64,000 nt of DNA from Echiichthys vipera (GCA_963691815.1 OY829662.1:11013748-11077747); one strand, 5' to 3'; positions 27,301-40,301 are shown, counted from the stretch's first letter. Translations and numbers: made by a program. The notes: generated by a model not told the origin, from the letters alone.

Positions 27301-30300
27301 TGCTGCAGCTGCAGAGGATGGCCTGCGAAATTGCTGCTGGTGTCACTCACCTTCACAAACACAACTTCCTGCACAGGTAGCACTTCAAAACTGCAGCATA
27401 AGTCAATAGGTTTTACACCCACTAAGCTAAGCAAATAATACGGCTGTGGTTTAAAAACACGGCTGTGGTTTAAATGATATTGCCCACTCTGTGACAGAAA
27501 CATTGCAATTATATATTTTAATTGCAATTTCTCTTCACATATGCTTTACATTTTTCACTGAGCAAATATTTTGTGTTTTTCTATCCCAGTTTAATTTACT
27601 AGATTGGTAGTTATCTCAATTTAATGGGTATTGCTTAATGAAGACGTAGTTTTCCTTACACTCTTTGTTGTATTTACTTTTAATTAAGTATACTTGACAA
27701 ATGGACCAACTTCAGCATTCTAATATTGTATCTTGTCAACATGAAATACACATGAATATTGCTGTCTTAAATGTTTGGACACACGATTAACCTATAGTAA
27801 TTTTATTGTGTATTGAATGTCACTAGACACAAACCTCATAAAATATGACTTCAGAGACTTGTCAACTGTTAGTTTGACTTTAGTGCTTACCAACTGCTCT
27901 TTGGAGAGTACCAGTGTTCTCCAAAAAAGGTGTGCACAGCAGAGAGGCTGCATTTCATTTTCATTTTTACCCCGGTGAGCGCTGGATGTACTAGCAGCCA
28001 GCAGGGTACAGGGGGTGTTGGGACCGTGTGGCTTGGGGGTTACATACGATGCTCAGCTCGTCAGCTCTATTTTGCATGCTCAGAATAAGCTCAGAGGGTT
28101 CCAATTACACAGCTCCCATGCATTGCCACAGTGTCAGCTGTCCACTGCCAGAGGGATATGATGATTCTGCTCTTTGCTTGTAAACTGATAGCCTCATATG
28201 AGGCGTTGTGTTTTAATCCTTGTTACAACTCAAAGGGGGTTCTACAGGCTACCCCTCCATGTGGACAAATTTCATTTGCAATCGTAAAAATATTTCTGTG
28301 GCACTTTTGTTCACAGGCCACAATAAATTAAAGAGGTTACACAAACTAAATAATTAGTGCAGCTACATGCTGGCCAAATTGAATGAGATGATTGATGGTG
28401 CAGGGCCACAGACACAAAACCCTCAGGGCAAGTGCCATATGGTCCAGGTTATCCAAAGCTGAAACCTCAAACTTGCAGTAGACTTGCAGGGTGAGAATTG
28501 TGCTGCAAAAGAGCAAAACATCAGAATATATTCTCCTTGAGAAACTGCGTAAGGAGAATTCTTTTACAGAACGGTTCAGTGATTGCTCTACGTATATTTT
28601 CAGTACAAGTACTGCCACGTTTCATCTAGTTGAGCCGTGTTTGTGAGTATTCAGTGGATTCTAAAAGTCTGGATCTGTGTAATTACAGGATGCAGAAGTC
28701 CCAAAAATGTTGTGAGAAGATATTCAGATATATGTCAAATTCCTGTTTTTAAAGACTAAATACTCATTCCTTTGTTATTTTTGTATTTCAAAAACAACAA
28801 CTTGTTTTCTTTTCCTCTTGGTCACAGATAAATTCAACAAGATGCCACCAAACTGCACTGGTGTGTGATGGTATAGTAGTGATCACTGCCATTAGCCTTG
28901 TAGGGTTAAGATGTTGGACCCATTTCTTGACTGTATGTCCGGCCCTCAGGCAACAGCAGGGGACAGGGGATCAGAGAGTTTAAAATAAATCTCAATTTAT
29001 CTTACAGAGGTTTCAGTCGGTCTGACAGTCGCTGGGTCTTGTACACGCAAGACCACTGGTGTCAGCAATGTTTGTCGTAAGGCGGGTAAAAGGGACTTGT
29101 GCTCTTGAGAATGCTGCAAGGCTAAAGGCAACCAAAGCCTGCCTCTTCTTTCAGTGTGAGTTAATTACCATATGTCTGCCTCGTGTGAAGAGAGAGCCTC
29201 AGAGCTTATTATGCCCTCTCCTGGCAGCTTCACAAAACGTTTGTGTTTCCCTCTAGAAACTATATCTTGCTGCTGTATGAGTCAGGAATAGCCCCTGTAT
29301 GAGTCTTGTTGCAAGGTGAAGAGGCAAATGACAGATAGTTGACATTAATTACAGAACGTCCTATAGTTGCCAAAGTCATCTATGATCCTTGCCAGACTCC
29401 TTTGCCCTTGATTGTTAGAGGTAATCTTAGCCTTTCAGGTTAAGCGGAGAGGGTGGATTCCTTGTTGTTCTTGATATGATCATTTTGTGCTCACTCCACA
29501 CCGCTTTAACTCTACTTTATAAAAACAAATAATAATGCACAGGCTAAACAATGTATTACTTTCTGGCAAGAACAAGCATCAACTGAATATTTTTATTCCA
29601 GCGTTGGTCACAAGCTTGCCTGCACGCGTCATAATCGCTGAACGCTTTTGTAATTTTAGATTTTAAGTATCTAATCCATCCAGATGTGTCGTGATCCTAA
29701 CGTTGTTCTCTATGATCTCACAGTGATTTGGCTCTAAGGAACTGCTACTTGACCGGAGATCTTACAGTCAAAGTTGGAGACTATGGAATTGGACCCTACC
29801 GATACAAAGTAAGCATAGAGATTTGTTTTTATTACTGTATGGAACTGCATATTCTCAATACATGGTGGGCTAGAAAATAAACTGTACATTACTGTTTTAG
29901 TGACCGAACCGGTTGTAGTTTCACTCGATATGGAAATATGATCCAATCAAACATTTTAGGGCTTATGCAGATAATTAATGTGAAATTATTTTGAAATTCA
30001 TGAATTTATTTAGATACTATATCTTGTTGTACTGTGACTGTTTTTCTTTTGTGGTCGCTAGAATTGCGAGTGAAAACATTAGAAGCAGTTGCTCAGAATC
30101 TGATTTCAGACAGATGTGCACACATTGTGATCATTATGAACTCTGACACATGGAAAATATGCATACCACATGAAAACATCTGTCACTGTAGATATCTTTG
30201 CTCGTTAACACAGCCTCACAGTGCCTGGCAGGCACCAACAGCCCAGTGATATACATTGCAAGCAGCCTGACTGCAATTTGATTCCCACATCTGGAGTCTT

Positions 30301-31374
30301 TTTGTAGTTGGAGAGAAACTCATACTGGCTTACAAGGATGTGAGGGGGAGACAGGGCATCCATGATAGAGCAGGCAGTGAAAACATTGCGTATATTTTGA
30401 TCCATTTGTCCTGATGGGAACATTTCGAGACCACTTATCAAGCCAATTATAAGAAATATAGTTTGTTTGGCTCGTTAAATGTCATTGTAACTGTTAAATT
30501 ATTCAATAAGGCACATGTGAGTGTGAGTTAAGTAGTTTGCGCCATTGTTTGTTGCTCAAAAAGTGCTTTGATTTACCAAATTCAACAGCTTATTCCTTTA
30601 AACGATGGATAAGAACTACTCCACTTTGTGCAACTGAGGATCTTAAGTTGCCTTTGTAAAATCTGGTAATTTGTTTTGCAACCAGCTCCAGATGACCTCA
30701 GAAAATTAATTTGTGCAGGTTTCACTGAAGATTTAAGATTGTCTTCTCGTTTTAACTGGACATGCTGGCTGCATATGTCTCAAGTCAGTTCTGTGTGCTG
30801 CATTCCTTAAATTCTGCTGATCTTTCAGTTTGGCTGTCGGAATTGAATACGCATAAGATAAGGTCACCCACTGAATCTATTCTTGTAAAGAAAGGGAGAG
30901 GTGAAATGTGCGTTCACTGCCTCAGTGTGAGCTAATAAACAGTCAATTGTCTCCTGTTGTAGAGTGATTTTTCAATTCGCTTTGGTGTTTGCACAGTCAT
31001 TTACAGTGTTTCCTAGAAAGTCACAGGTTGTAAAAGTAGTAAATATACCATGTGTGACTGAATTACTTTACAATGTTACCATAGGAGGATTACATCATCA
31101 CAGAAGATGATGTGTTTGCACCCCTTCGCTGGTTGGCTCCTGAGCTGGTGGGCGAGCGCCATGGGGGTGTGATTACTATGGAGCAGACCAAGCCCAGCAA
31201 TGTGTGGTAGGTACCAGACTGCACCTCTTCACTGACACCAGAGGATGTTTTTAAAAACCCATAATCACTGTGAGTGAACGTGAAACTAATCCAAACATAT
31301 ACTCTGTAGTCTTTCCTATTCTCCCGAGAGACCCTATTTTACTTTAAGTTTTAACATCCATCAAGATATCTATC

Positions 31375-31416
<42 letters not shown>

Positions 31417-31428
31417 TGTATATATAGA

Positions 31429-31472
<44 letters not shown>

Positions 31473-34400
31473 TATATATAATGGCAATAAGTTGATCTGC
31501 AGTACACCTGAGGCTCATTGCTGAGAAAACCAGTCTGTTCTGCAAATACAAGAGCTTGTAAAACTCAAATAATGTGGATATTTTCCAAAAGAGGGTAAAA
31601 AGACTGACACTTCACCAACTTAGCATCTCTCCACACTGTACAGTCTTTTCAGCCCCTCCCTGACTTTTACGACTCATTGCCTGAATGCTTAAATAGCAAA
31701 ATTACATAGGGTAGTTTTAGAGACAGAGAGTTTTGTTCACAACCTGCTAGTGTTTAAATCTGACTCTTGCTATCATAGCTGCTTTATGAATCATGTAATT
31801 CATTTAGATTTCCGTACTGTTTTTGCGGGTTTAGGTAATTATCAAGGCCAATCTCCGTTTTGGGTCAAGAGGTCATGGTGCAATCATTCGGAGTGTGTAA
31901 TAACCTTTGTCCTGCAGTGAATCCCAACAGCTATTTTGTTCTCAATTGTCCATAGGGCCTTGGGCGTCACATTGTGGGAGCTCTTTGAGAGTGCTGTTCA
32001 GCCGTACCCCCATCTGTCTGACCGGGAGGTTCTCAATCATGTGATCAAGGAGCAACAAGTCAAACTCTTTAAGCCACAGCTGGAGTTTCCTTATTCTGAC
32101 AGATGGTGAGTATTTGGAGTGTCTATTAGAACAAATTACATACAAATAATATTTTTAAATTAAATTTATTTGATTAAATTTATCTATTTTTTATTATTAT
32201 TATTATTTTAATATAAGAAGTTATCCGTCCATTCACAGTTTATTAACAATGTAATGTATCTTATCTGGAAAAGAGATGACCCTTTTTCCTTTAACTGCAG
32301 GCACGAGGTCCTGCAGTTCTGCTGGCTGTCTCCAGACAAGCGGGCCACGGCAGAGGAAGTGCACCGTTTGCTTATCTACCTGCGCATGCAAGGTCAGAAG
32401 GACATAGAAGAAGACTTTGAGCAACGCTGGGATGCTCTCAAACCTAACCCTTCCACACGGCAGACCACCGTCAGCCACTCCTCTTTCCCAATTTTGGAAC
32501 AGTTTGCCGATGAAACCCTGAGACAAGAGATCGACGAAGTTCTCACTGTCACTGAAACAAGCAAAGGTCTCAGCTTTGAGTATGTTTGGGAGGCAGCCAA
32601 GCACGACCACTATGAAGGCAACCATGGACGTGCAGGCATGGACACAACATTGAACTATCACAGCATGTTCTTCCCTGTTTCCAGTGAAGACATCCAGGCC
32701 CATTTCCCTGATCCTGTGGCCAGAGCAGCGGGGCCTGAAAGTAGTAATGCTCCTTTAGGAATTCCTGGGATTGTACCAGTGTTCGATGCACAAAAGCCAT
32801 CTAATGGAAATGAATATTACATACAACTAGAAGAACAAGGGGAGAGCACTGTTGGGGTAGATGGGAATAGAGGGCAAGACATGGACTTCAGTTCAGGCCG
32901 GCAAGACTTTGTTGTTCTCCAAGATGTCCGTCTGGATGAGTCTAGTACAGATGCTGATTTTTTCCACCAAAGTATTGACTCCAAGGATTCCTATTTACCA
33001 GACAGCCATATATGGTCGTCTCTTGAAAATGACAGTCCATACCACACCAACATTTTCACTGATGGGGGGTCCAAGCATGAGGACTCTCCTTCCTGGAGAC
33101 AAAGTTTTATGGAGCTTCCAGAGCGCAATGGCAACCCTTTCCATGAAGGTGCTTCTTTAGAAGTCCAGGAGGTGGATACAGATAAAAGCTACGGGGATTC
33201 TTTTTTAGGGGATTGTTCAGAAGCCCCTCACCTGGCAGATTCTGTGGAAGTGGAGGGGGAGAAGACAGACGTGAAGAGGCTTCTGAACACTGAAAAACTA
33301 GTTGACAACTTTATGTTTCTCAAAGACCATAACTTGATGAAAGAAGGATCGAATTTCTCAAGTCCACAAGAGAATTTTCTTCTACCTGGCCTAGCTCACG
33401 AACCAGAGGAAAGATTCAAAATGAGTTCTTGGAATAACCTTGAAAATTTAGGCAGCTTATTCATAGCAGACACTTATTCAAAACCTGCAGCAAGTAGCAC
33501 ATCCTCAAGACAGGAACTTTTAGACTCTCCAAGTGCCAGCTTGGGGGAGTTATGTCCGTCTTTGGTAGAAAATGAAACACGGGTGCCTTTCATTACAGTG
33601 GTCACAGAAGATAACACAAGCAACCAGCTGCCGGTTAGAAACAGTTCTTCCACCGAAGACCTTGGTCCCCTACAGTCCTCAGACAGAGGTATAGACTCTG
33701 GTTTGGATTCTACCTCAGAGAGGTTTGAGGTTATCATCAGTCAAACTGATGACCACACCCCTGCATTCTCTGAAAGTGCCACTACAGACTCATTGTGCAC
33801 AGATGCCAAAATTCCTAGCCTTGAAGATGACCTTGGAACCTCAGAGGATAATGTTCAGCCCATAGGAAGTGAAATGCCTGAAACCCAGCAAGTCGAAGTA
33901 ATCTCCTCAGACAACGGACACAATGAAGACCTCACAGGGAATGATCTGTTAAGTGAACTGAATGAGGATGCAGACATAGAACTGGAAACCAATCTGTCTG
34001 ACCATGAAGAATCCTTTATGGACACTAATGGGGGCCCTCTTATCAGATCTTCTCTGTTGGTCTCTGGGCCATCTTTGGACCGGATCAGCCAGGACAGTTT
34101 ACTGGAAGACAGTATGTCCACCACTCTACCAACTGTAGATAATTCAGCCGAGACACCAGACTCTTTAGACTCTCTTGACATCCACAGGCTAGGTGAACAA
34201 GGAGAAGAGCTGTGTGTCCAAATAGCCCAACACAAACTCCAGCCTCCATACAAAATTTCAGACAGTGGGTATGAGACGGAGAACCTAGAGTCTCCTGAGT
34301 GGAACTCGCAGCCTAATGTAAAAGACCATTCCCCTGTAAAAAATGGCATGAGCGCTGCCAAAGAGGAGGAGGAGACAGAGGAGCTTGCAGCTGCGACAAA

Positions 34401-36595
34401 TCTGGTTCCACCAGAAATTATTATCTCTGAAGTAGAGGGTTTGCAGGATGCGTACAGTGATGATGCCGGTGAGGGCCAGCAACCAGATCATGTAGCACCT
34501 GCTGAGGAGCCATTCATGGGTAGTAATTACAGAGACTCTGCCTACTTTTCAGACAATGAATCAGAACCTGAGAAGAAGTCTGAAGAAACCGTTTCAGGAC
34601 ATTCTGGTGGAGTCACGTGGCTAAGGAACTCTACTGAGGGGGTCAGTGAGGCTGCTGGAAGTCCGGCACTGGAGGTCAACGTGGAGAGAGATGTAGATTT
34701 TTCATTTTCTCAGCAAGAATCCTCTGTAGCTGCTGAAGCACAGGCCTATGGAGAAACACCTGCTCTTCAAGTAGGGAGCATATTACCAGTGGCAGATTCA
34801 GATACCATCGAGACATGCAAGAAGGAGGCGACAGAGTCTACCAACAGCCATAATGAAGATGGAAACAAACTAGAGTTGTTCAAGGACGTCACATCTTCTG
34901 ATCAGCCAGAATCCCCAGAAGATCTAGAAAGCTCAACTCTGCTTCCTTCTGTTGCCCCATTGAAGCCAATGCCAGAGAGCTCAGGTCATGCTAAACTAAC
35001 TAGGACGTACGCGAGTGATGGTCATAAAATAAAAGAGCCTGACATGGAGGGGCGTTACCTGGGGAGGCGGGAAGGCTCAGGTGCAGACGCACAGGAGGAT
35101 GACGTAGACGCAGACGAGGAGGACGAGAACAGTGACGACTCCGATGATGACGTCCGCGGATACCAGCTGCACAGCTCCAGTTCAGAAAGCGAGGATGATA
35201 CCGTCCACACGGTGCCGCTTATAATCTCCGATGACAGGAGCGCAAAGAACCTGAAGAGCTTGCTGAAACCCACCACGCTGAACATCCAGGCATCTTCCTC
35301 CCTGTTTCCTGCGAGGAGCAATGCAGATAACTCCAGAAGAGCTGTCACTTTCTTCGATGATGTCACTGTGTACCTGTTCGACCAGGTAAATTATTGTCTA
35401 TTTCGTGCATAGGTGTGTTATTAGTAAGACACTTTTGTGCGGCCATTCTGATTCAACCTCAACTCATTCTTGCGTAGGAGACTCCCACTAAGGAACTGGG
35501 TGACCACTCCTGTGGCTCACACAATCAGGCACAAGAGTTCAGCAGCCCGGTGCCCACCGCCAGCTACCTGAACCGGTTCACCAACTCGGAAAGCTCCACC
35601 GATGAAGAAGGTAATGCCAAAACCCACTAAGTGTACGCAAACAATTGCCTTTACTATGACATGACCTGACTCATTCATTTAATCCCTGCAGGTGGGGGTT
35701 TTGAGTGGGATGACGACTTCTCCCCGGCACCTGCCTTCCTGCCCAAGACGGATAAGGACGCCGTATCAAAGACCATGTCCTCATCAGCAGCATCTCGCTT
35801 TTCCTCTCCGCCCCCTGCAGCAGGGCGCGTGCTGGAGCCCAGCTGGACCAGCTCCTCAAACTACTCCCGTTTCTCCATTTCACCGGCCAGCATCGCCAGC
35901 TTCTCCCTTACGCACGTCACCGACTCTGACATCGAACAAGGAGGTAAGTTGCGCATTCAGTCACACCAAACCAAATGTGGGATAGTTCCACATTTCTGCT
36001 GATTTGCTTTCTTACCAAGAGTTAAATGAGAAGGTCAACATTGCTCTCATCTGTACTGTAAATTTGAAGCTATGAGAAGCAGAAAGTTAGCTTAGCATAA
36101 GCTGAAGTCTGGACCTGTAAAACCAGAACATGTTGTTTTTAACCTTTTTTTCACTGATCTAACTAACAAAATATGGCAGTGGGTTTATTTTACCTTTGGA
36201 CAGAGCCAGGCAATTTTTTTCAGTCTTTATGCTAAGTTAAGCTAACTGGCTGTAGCTTCAAATTTACTGCAAACACAAGTTTTATTGATATTTTCCCAAA
36301 ATGTGAAACTATTGCTTTAAAAATGGTTCTTTAATCCTAATCTCATCGTACACATTTCTTGGTGCAAATGTTATGGTTTCATTTTTTTATATAAATTTAT
36401 ATGACATTGTCACTATCCTAGTTGATACCTAGTTGACTACTGTTAGCATATTTTACATGCACCATGCTCATTGGGCCTTATAATAATATGAAATAGTTCT
36501 GTTTAAGTAATTCATTAATTAGTTGAATGCGTTTAAACTCCCTTTGTCCTCTCTTTTTCACCCCAGGAAGCAGTGAAGACGGAGAAAAGGACTAG
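12490..36595 (+). CDS. lmtk2: Lemur tyrosine kinase 2 (LMTK2/KPI-2/BREK), 1553 aa, complete
   Basis: Membrane-anchored Ser/Thr-type kinase of endosomes that binds protein phosphatase 1 and acts in membrane traffic. Coding exons: 12490-12592, 19155-19288, 19428-19581, 20370-20446, 21099-21217, 21543-21630, 27246-27376, 29724-29808, 31085-31206, 31956-32105, 32301-35385, 35478-35610, 35692-35943, 36567-36595 (4662 nt, phases continuous). A signal-like N-terminus lies at residues 8-20 and a transmembrane segment at about 43-65. The kinase domain spans about 146-415, with Lys174 (VVVKELK), HSDLALRN at 268-275 and DYG at 288-290. A long acidic tail contains the PP1-docking RAVTF motif (1401-1405) and ends GGSSEDGEKD, as in human LMTK2. 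An in-frame TGA at 12478-12480 supports the start. Human LMTK2 is about 1503 aa. The HSD and DYG variants are normal for this family. Confidence 0.97.
14172..14963. mobile_element. Non-autonomous hAT-like DNA transposon
   Basis: The left end TAGGGCTGCC plus CGATTAAT-rich sequence and the right end (reverse complement AAGGGCTAGTCG) have the look of teleost hAT termini. No transposase frame. An 8-bp target duplication could not be read clearly, so the borders may be off by several bases. Confidence 0.6.
16923..17209. mobile_element. TTAA-flanked MITE (piggyBac-like), 287 bp
   Basis: Starts TTAAAGGGATACTTTACCC and ends, on the reverse complement, TTAAATAGATATTTTACCC. This is a terminal inverted repeat of about 23 bp with four mismatches. 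TTAA at both ends is the target site used by piggyBac-type transposases. No coding capacity. Confidence 0.75.
17646..17824. repeat. Compound (TA)n-(AC)n-(GT)n-(TA)n microsatellite
   Basis: AT repeat, then AC, then GT/GC-rich purine-pyrimidine alternation, then AT again after a short unique spacer. The AC-to-GT switch makes it self-complementary, and the alternating purine-pyrimidine tract can adopt Z-DNA. Confidence 0.95.
18339..18390. repeat. (AC)n microsatellite
   Basis: Pure dinucleotide tract of about 52 bp in lmtk2 intron 1. Confidence 0.97.
19680..19977. mobile_element. hAT-like repeat fragment in lmtk2 intron 3
   Basis: Contains the left motif ATTCTCTCGATTAATTGAG, internal sequence of a common teleost element, and the right end ATTGCAGCTCTAC. 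The left terminus is eroded, and there is no transposase frame. Confidence 0.6.
24830..25010 (+). mobile_element. LINE 3' tail fragment
   Basis: T-rich sequence ending CCCTGTGTGGGATCAATAAAG followed by TTTTAATCTTA, the same kind of tail as at 11250-11475. No reading frame remains. Confidence 0.55.
25430..25550. mobile_element. hAT-like element right end
   Basis: Contains GATGTGACTATCACAATGTC and GATGCTGAAACGATATAATC followed by GCAGCCCTGG, resembling the right end of a common teleost hAT element. The left end was not identified; the GC-rich block at 25050-25320 may or may not belong to it. Confidence 0.45.
27377..31084 (+). other. lmtk2 introns 7 and 8: contents
   Basis: Introns 27377-29723 and 29809-31084 flank the 85-bp exon 8. 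I see no gene, RNA or confidently recognisable transposon in either. Confidence 0.5.
31368..31481. repeat. (TA)n / (GA)n compound repeat in lmtk2 intron 9
   Basis: Two TA tracts separated by GAGAGA and a short AT-rich spacer. The tract is self-complementary along most of its length. Confidence 0.95.
36012..36330. mobile_element. Foldback/MITE-like repeat in lmtk2 intron 13
   Basis: The left arm (GTAAATTTGAAGCTA ... TTAGCTTAGCATAA) is repeated inverted in the right arm (TTATGCTAAGTTAAGCTAA ... TAGCTTCAAATTTAC). The right part resembles a very common teleost repeat with GCTAAGCTAAGCTAAC-type sequence. Exact ends and target duplication were not determined. Confidence 0.6.
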
Positions 36596-38705
36596 AGTGA
36601 TATATTAACATCACACTATTGAAAAATGAACGTATACTCGCACTTTTTTGGGAACGGCTGAATAAGGACAAATGACACGGTTTGTGGGTCAAACCGTAGA
36701 TGCTTCTCTCAGGCAGCACTGCTCTTTACCTACACGGAGATGGCCATGAGAACAACAACTTTCAGCAAATAAGACAGGCCCAGCTCCAGTCTGAGCCACA
36801 TCACCTCTCCAGCTATAAGTGTGTGTGATTTCAGTTCAGTGAAATTCCATTTTGGGGGGGAGGGGGATTCTAAATGTTTGCTTTAAAGACTCCTTGAGTG
36901 CATTCCAGGCGTTTGGCTGCTTCTTTTTGTTGTGTGTTGTGCACTCATTCTCCAGGACTTTTGCGTCACCAAAAAAGAAAACCTTTTTATGCTCTGAATT
37001 CAACACACTGGCCTGGCAAACATATCACTACAGCCAAATAGGAATAAGCTCTTTGATTTCAGCAGACCTAAAACGGAAGATCCAAGCTTTTTCTCGAACT
37101 TTGTTCACTTTTGCTTCTTCATGTTGTGCGATTATTTCATTGGTTGCCTCTTTTGAAAGAATGCTTTTTTTTCGTAACCTCTCATTGGGTATTAGTTTCT
37201 CTCCTATTAGGAGAACGTGACTGTGGGGTATCCTTCTGTAGCAGCATTTAAATAAGAAGGGTTGAAATTGACCTTAATTAAATCCCCCTCATCTACAGAG
37301 GTGACACACTGTGTGTTGTCCTTTATGTTTGAAAGGAACATTTACAGTAAGTTGTTTCATATTGTTGAGACATCTCAGTAAGACTGTTTGGTGGTAGGAG
37401 ACAAGGATTGTCATATTAATCCTAACAGAGGTCAACCAAGTAAAAGACAGTCACGGGAAACAAAAAATAAAGACAAGTTATTCATTTTGTAATGCTTAAT
37501 TTTTGAAATGTGCAGGAAATTTGCTTGGCTGATTTTGTCTACTTGTCACTGGGTCTTATCACAGTGCCTGTGACGCTGTGAAGACTGCCCTCCTCAGTCT
37601 ACGATCACTACAAAAAATTTCAAATCGTTCGTTTAGCGAGATTGTGTAAAAAGTGGAAGATTTTTATTTTTAAATGTCAGAATGAAGAGATACTCATGAG
37701 CTGTTTGTAAACAAATGTGCAATGAATTTCATTAATTATTTGGAATTTGAGTTCAAAGGACGATCCGACGAGTGTGGCGGCGTTTCTTCAGTAATGTGCA
37801 GGGACTTAAAGCTTCACAAAAACTCACTACTAGAACAACAGCACTGCTGCTTTTATCAGTGTCATGGACAGAGTTGTCTGCCTTTTTTTTTTTAACATTG
37901 TGTCAAACTTGATGTTCAGATGTCATTTTCCTACTTAAGGACCCCTCGTCCAATTGCATTTTTGAGCATTTCATGTTTTTATCATTGCAGGCCATACTTC
38001 GTCTCTGTCTGTACAGGGTTAGCTGGGGATGTGTGTGTATCATGATCAGTTTCTGTATAGCAGCATAATGCAAACTCTTACGGATCCCGATATGCTTTCC
38101 CTCCATGTTTTTTTATGTACAGTAAAAAATACAATTCTTTGAAACTGTAGGTTATACAGTTACCGTAGGGTTCTCCTTTTGTCACAGATGACCTGATGAA
38201 CAGCTGTACTTCACCTGTAGTAGAAAATATCTCCCCGCCCCCATACAGAAGGCACTGTATCTTAGATAATGTTAACCTCTGTTTAAAACCAGCAGCCTGT
38301 GCTTAAGTTAAACTTGAACAATTTATTTAAGGAAATCTTGTTTTGACTACAGTATACATTTGCTTAATCTTGCACATTTGACAAACGTAACTTAATGTTG
38401 ATCTGTACTGATGTATGTAAATGTAAATTTTTTTTGTCTGTAAATGGGAAATGATGTAACTGAGTTATAGGTGTGAGGTTTCATTTTGTAATTTAAAGCT
38501 GCATTGATCAGAGGAACTTATCACAGTCATCGGCGAAAAAGCAGTTAAATTAAGACACGAAAGCAGATGTGAATTCATTCTGTTGTTTAAACTTGTAGAT
38601 TTTAAAAATATTTTTACTTCATATTTATCATGCTTAGTGTAATTGAATGAAATGTTTATAATTACACTGTTTAATATGAAAATAAATGCAAATGAACTTC
38701 TAATT
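36596..38705 (+). other. lmtk2: lmtk2 3' UTR (about 2.1 kb)
   Basis: Runs from the TAG at 36593-36595 to an AATAAA at 38681-38686. No further coding exon is expected, since the protein ends with the conserved C-terminus. Short open frames inside it are not supported. Confidence 0.7.
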
Positions 38706-39142
38706 AGGGATCTTATGTGACATTTTTCTCTGTGGTTGCTGCACCGGTTACGGTATGTGGTAGGGGGCTGGTGTTCCGCCAGTCGTCCAGTAGGCAAGGG
38801 ATGACCACTGGTTTGTAGGACATGGAAGGTAATCACTCTGGAGGGAAGGAGCCAGGAGACAGATAGGCTCCAGCTCCCAGGATGGAAAGAATGATATAAA
38901 ACAGCAGCAACAATTCATCAGAATATAGTCGATTCACAACAGAACAAGAAAATCTGTCAACACAGTGCAAACAAAGTATTGTTTTCCTGCCCAAACACCC
39001 AGTACACAGTGACACAAGGTAAGAGGTCATAAAAGGTCATTCAAGAGGTTTGATTTGTACAGCACATGGATACATCGTCATCAAAATCAGCTGTGTAATT
39101 GTACCTGTACATGTCTTTAAATACTGTAACTACTGTGTTAAG

Positions 39143-39466
39143 CAGTGGTGGTAGAAGTATTCCGCTTTTTACGTAAGTAAAAGTTATACCACAGTGTAGA
39201 AATACTTTCTTACACAACAGTATTAGCATCAAACCTTAGTAAAAGTACTCATGCAGAATGGTCCACTTCAAAATAATGTAGATTAGATTGCTGGATTATA
39301 TATATATAACAACACACTGACATTAAATACATATTTTGTATTATAACTCTGAATCTGTAAAGAAACTAAAAATACAATATTTGCTTCTGAAAGGAGTGGA
39401 ACTACAGTAGCAGAAAATGAAAATACTTAAGTACATGTACCTTAGAATCGTTACTTTCCACCACTG
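39143..39466. mobile_element. hAT MITE with perfect 8-bp target site duplication, 324 bp
   Basis: Begins CAGTGGTGGTAGAAGTA and ends in the inverted form TTACTTTCCACCACTG. It is flanked on both sides by GTGTTAAG (39135-39142 and 39467-39474). An eight-base duplication is the hAT signature. No transposase frame. Confidence 0.88.
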
Positions 39467-39639
39467 GTGTTAAGTTCCCCAAACACAATTTGACTCCTAG
39501 CTTTTCTACCACAGTCTTCTTTCAGGTGTAACAACTAGTTGTGTATTTTTCCACAGATACAGTTTACGTCCCAAAGGTCAGAAATTCTATGATATTCAGC
39601 AGCTGAGTGGTGAAGACATATTTTATAACTGTTAGGTTA

Positions 39640-39835
39640 ATTGATGAGTCTGAAATCGCCCGTAGGTGTGAATGGTTGTCTGTCTCTGTTCGTCTCTATG
39701 TGCCCTGTGATAGACTGGCGTCCTGTCCAGGGTGTACCCCGCCTTACGCCCGATGTCAGCTGGGATCGGCTCCAGCACCCCCGCGACCCCGACCCCGGGA
39801 TAAGCGGTTGAAGATGAATGATGATGATGATGATG
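39640..39835 (+). mobile_element. Teleost dispersed SINE/LINE-tail repeat
   Basis: Contains CCCTGTGATAGACTGGCGTC, CTGTCCAGGGTGTACCCCGC and CAGCTGGGATCGGCTCCAGC, then GGATAAGCGG and a (GATGAT)n tail. This is a very abundant teleost repeat. Its exact class is not settled from sequence alone. Confidence 0.65.
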
Positions 39836-40301
39836 TTTTCATAATGAAACTTTCAACCTTGCAGTCAATTCATGTGAATAAGTGTCTGCTCTAAAGCCCA
39901 CGGACTGCAATCAGCTTGTTTTTCCGGACCGGCTGGAATTACGTCCAATGCACATAAAGCAGTTTTTTTAGTCTTTTATTTCACATTTCAATGCCCTTGT
40001 TAGATGAATGTCGAGTCAAAGTGACATTCAGAGCTGCTGTGGAACTCCAACAGTCACGGTCATATCAGTTATGTGGATGGATATAATACTGTCAGGAAGA
40101 ACTTTCCTTATTGCAGGAGGATAAAGAGGTTTCATCTGGTAACGCAGTCTGATTTTCCAGTTTTCCAGTTTCAGATTTTTCTCTGCAGTCACTTGTAATT
40201 AAAGAGCATTTTATTTTCCTGAAGTATAAAGATCTCAAATTTTGCCAGTCCTTTTGAAAAAGCGTTCACATTAGGGAAGGCTTCGTCGTAGCAATATGGG
40301 T

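Noticed and set aside
32233..32703. Minus-strand open frames of 156-168 aa opposite lmtk2 exon 11
   Set aside because: Shadows of the long lmtk2 coding exon, which reads as conserved LMTK2 on the plus strand.
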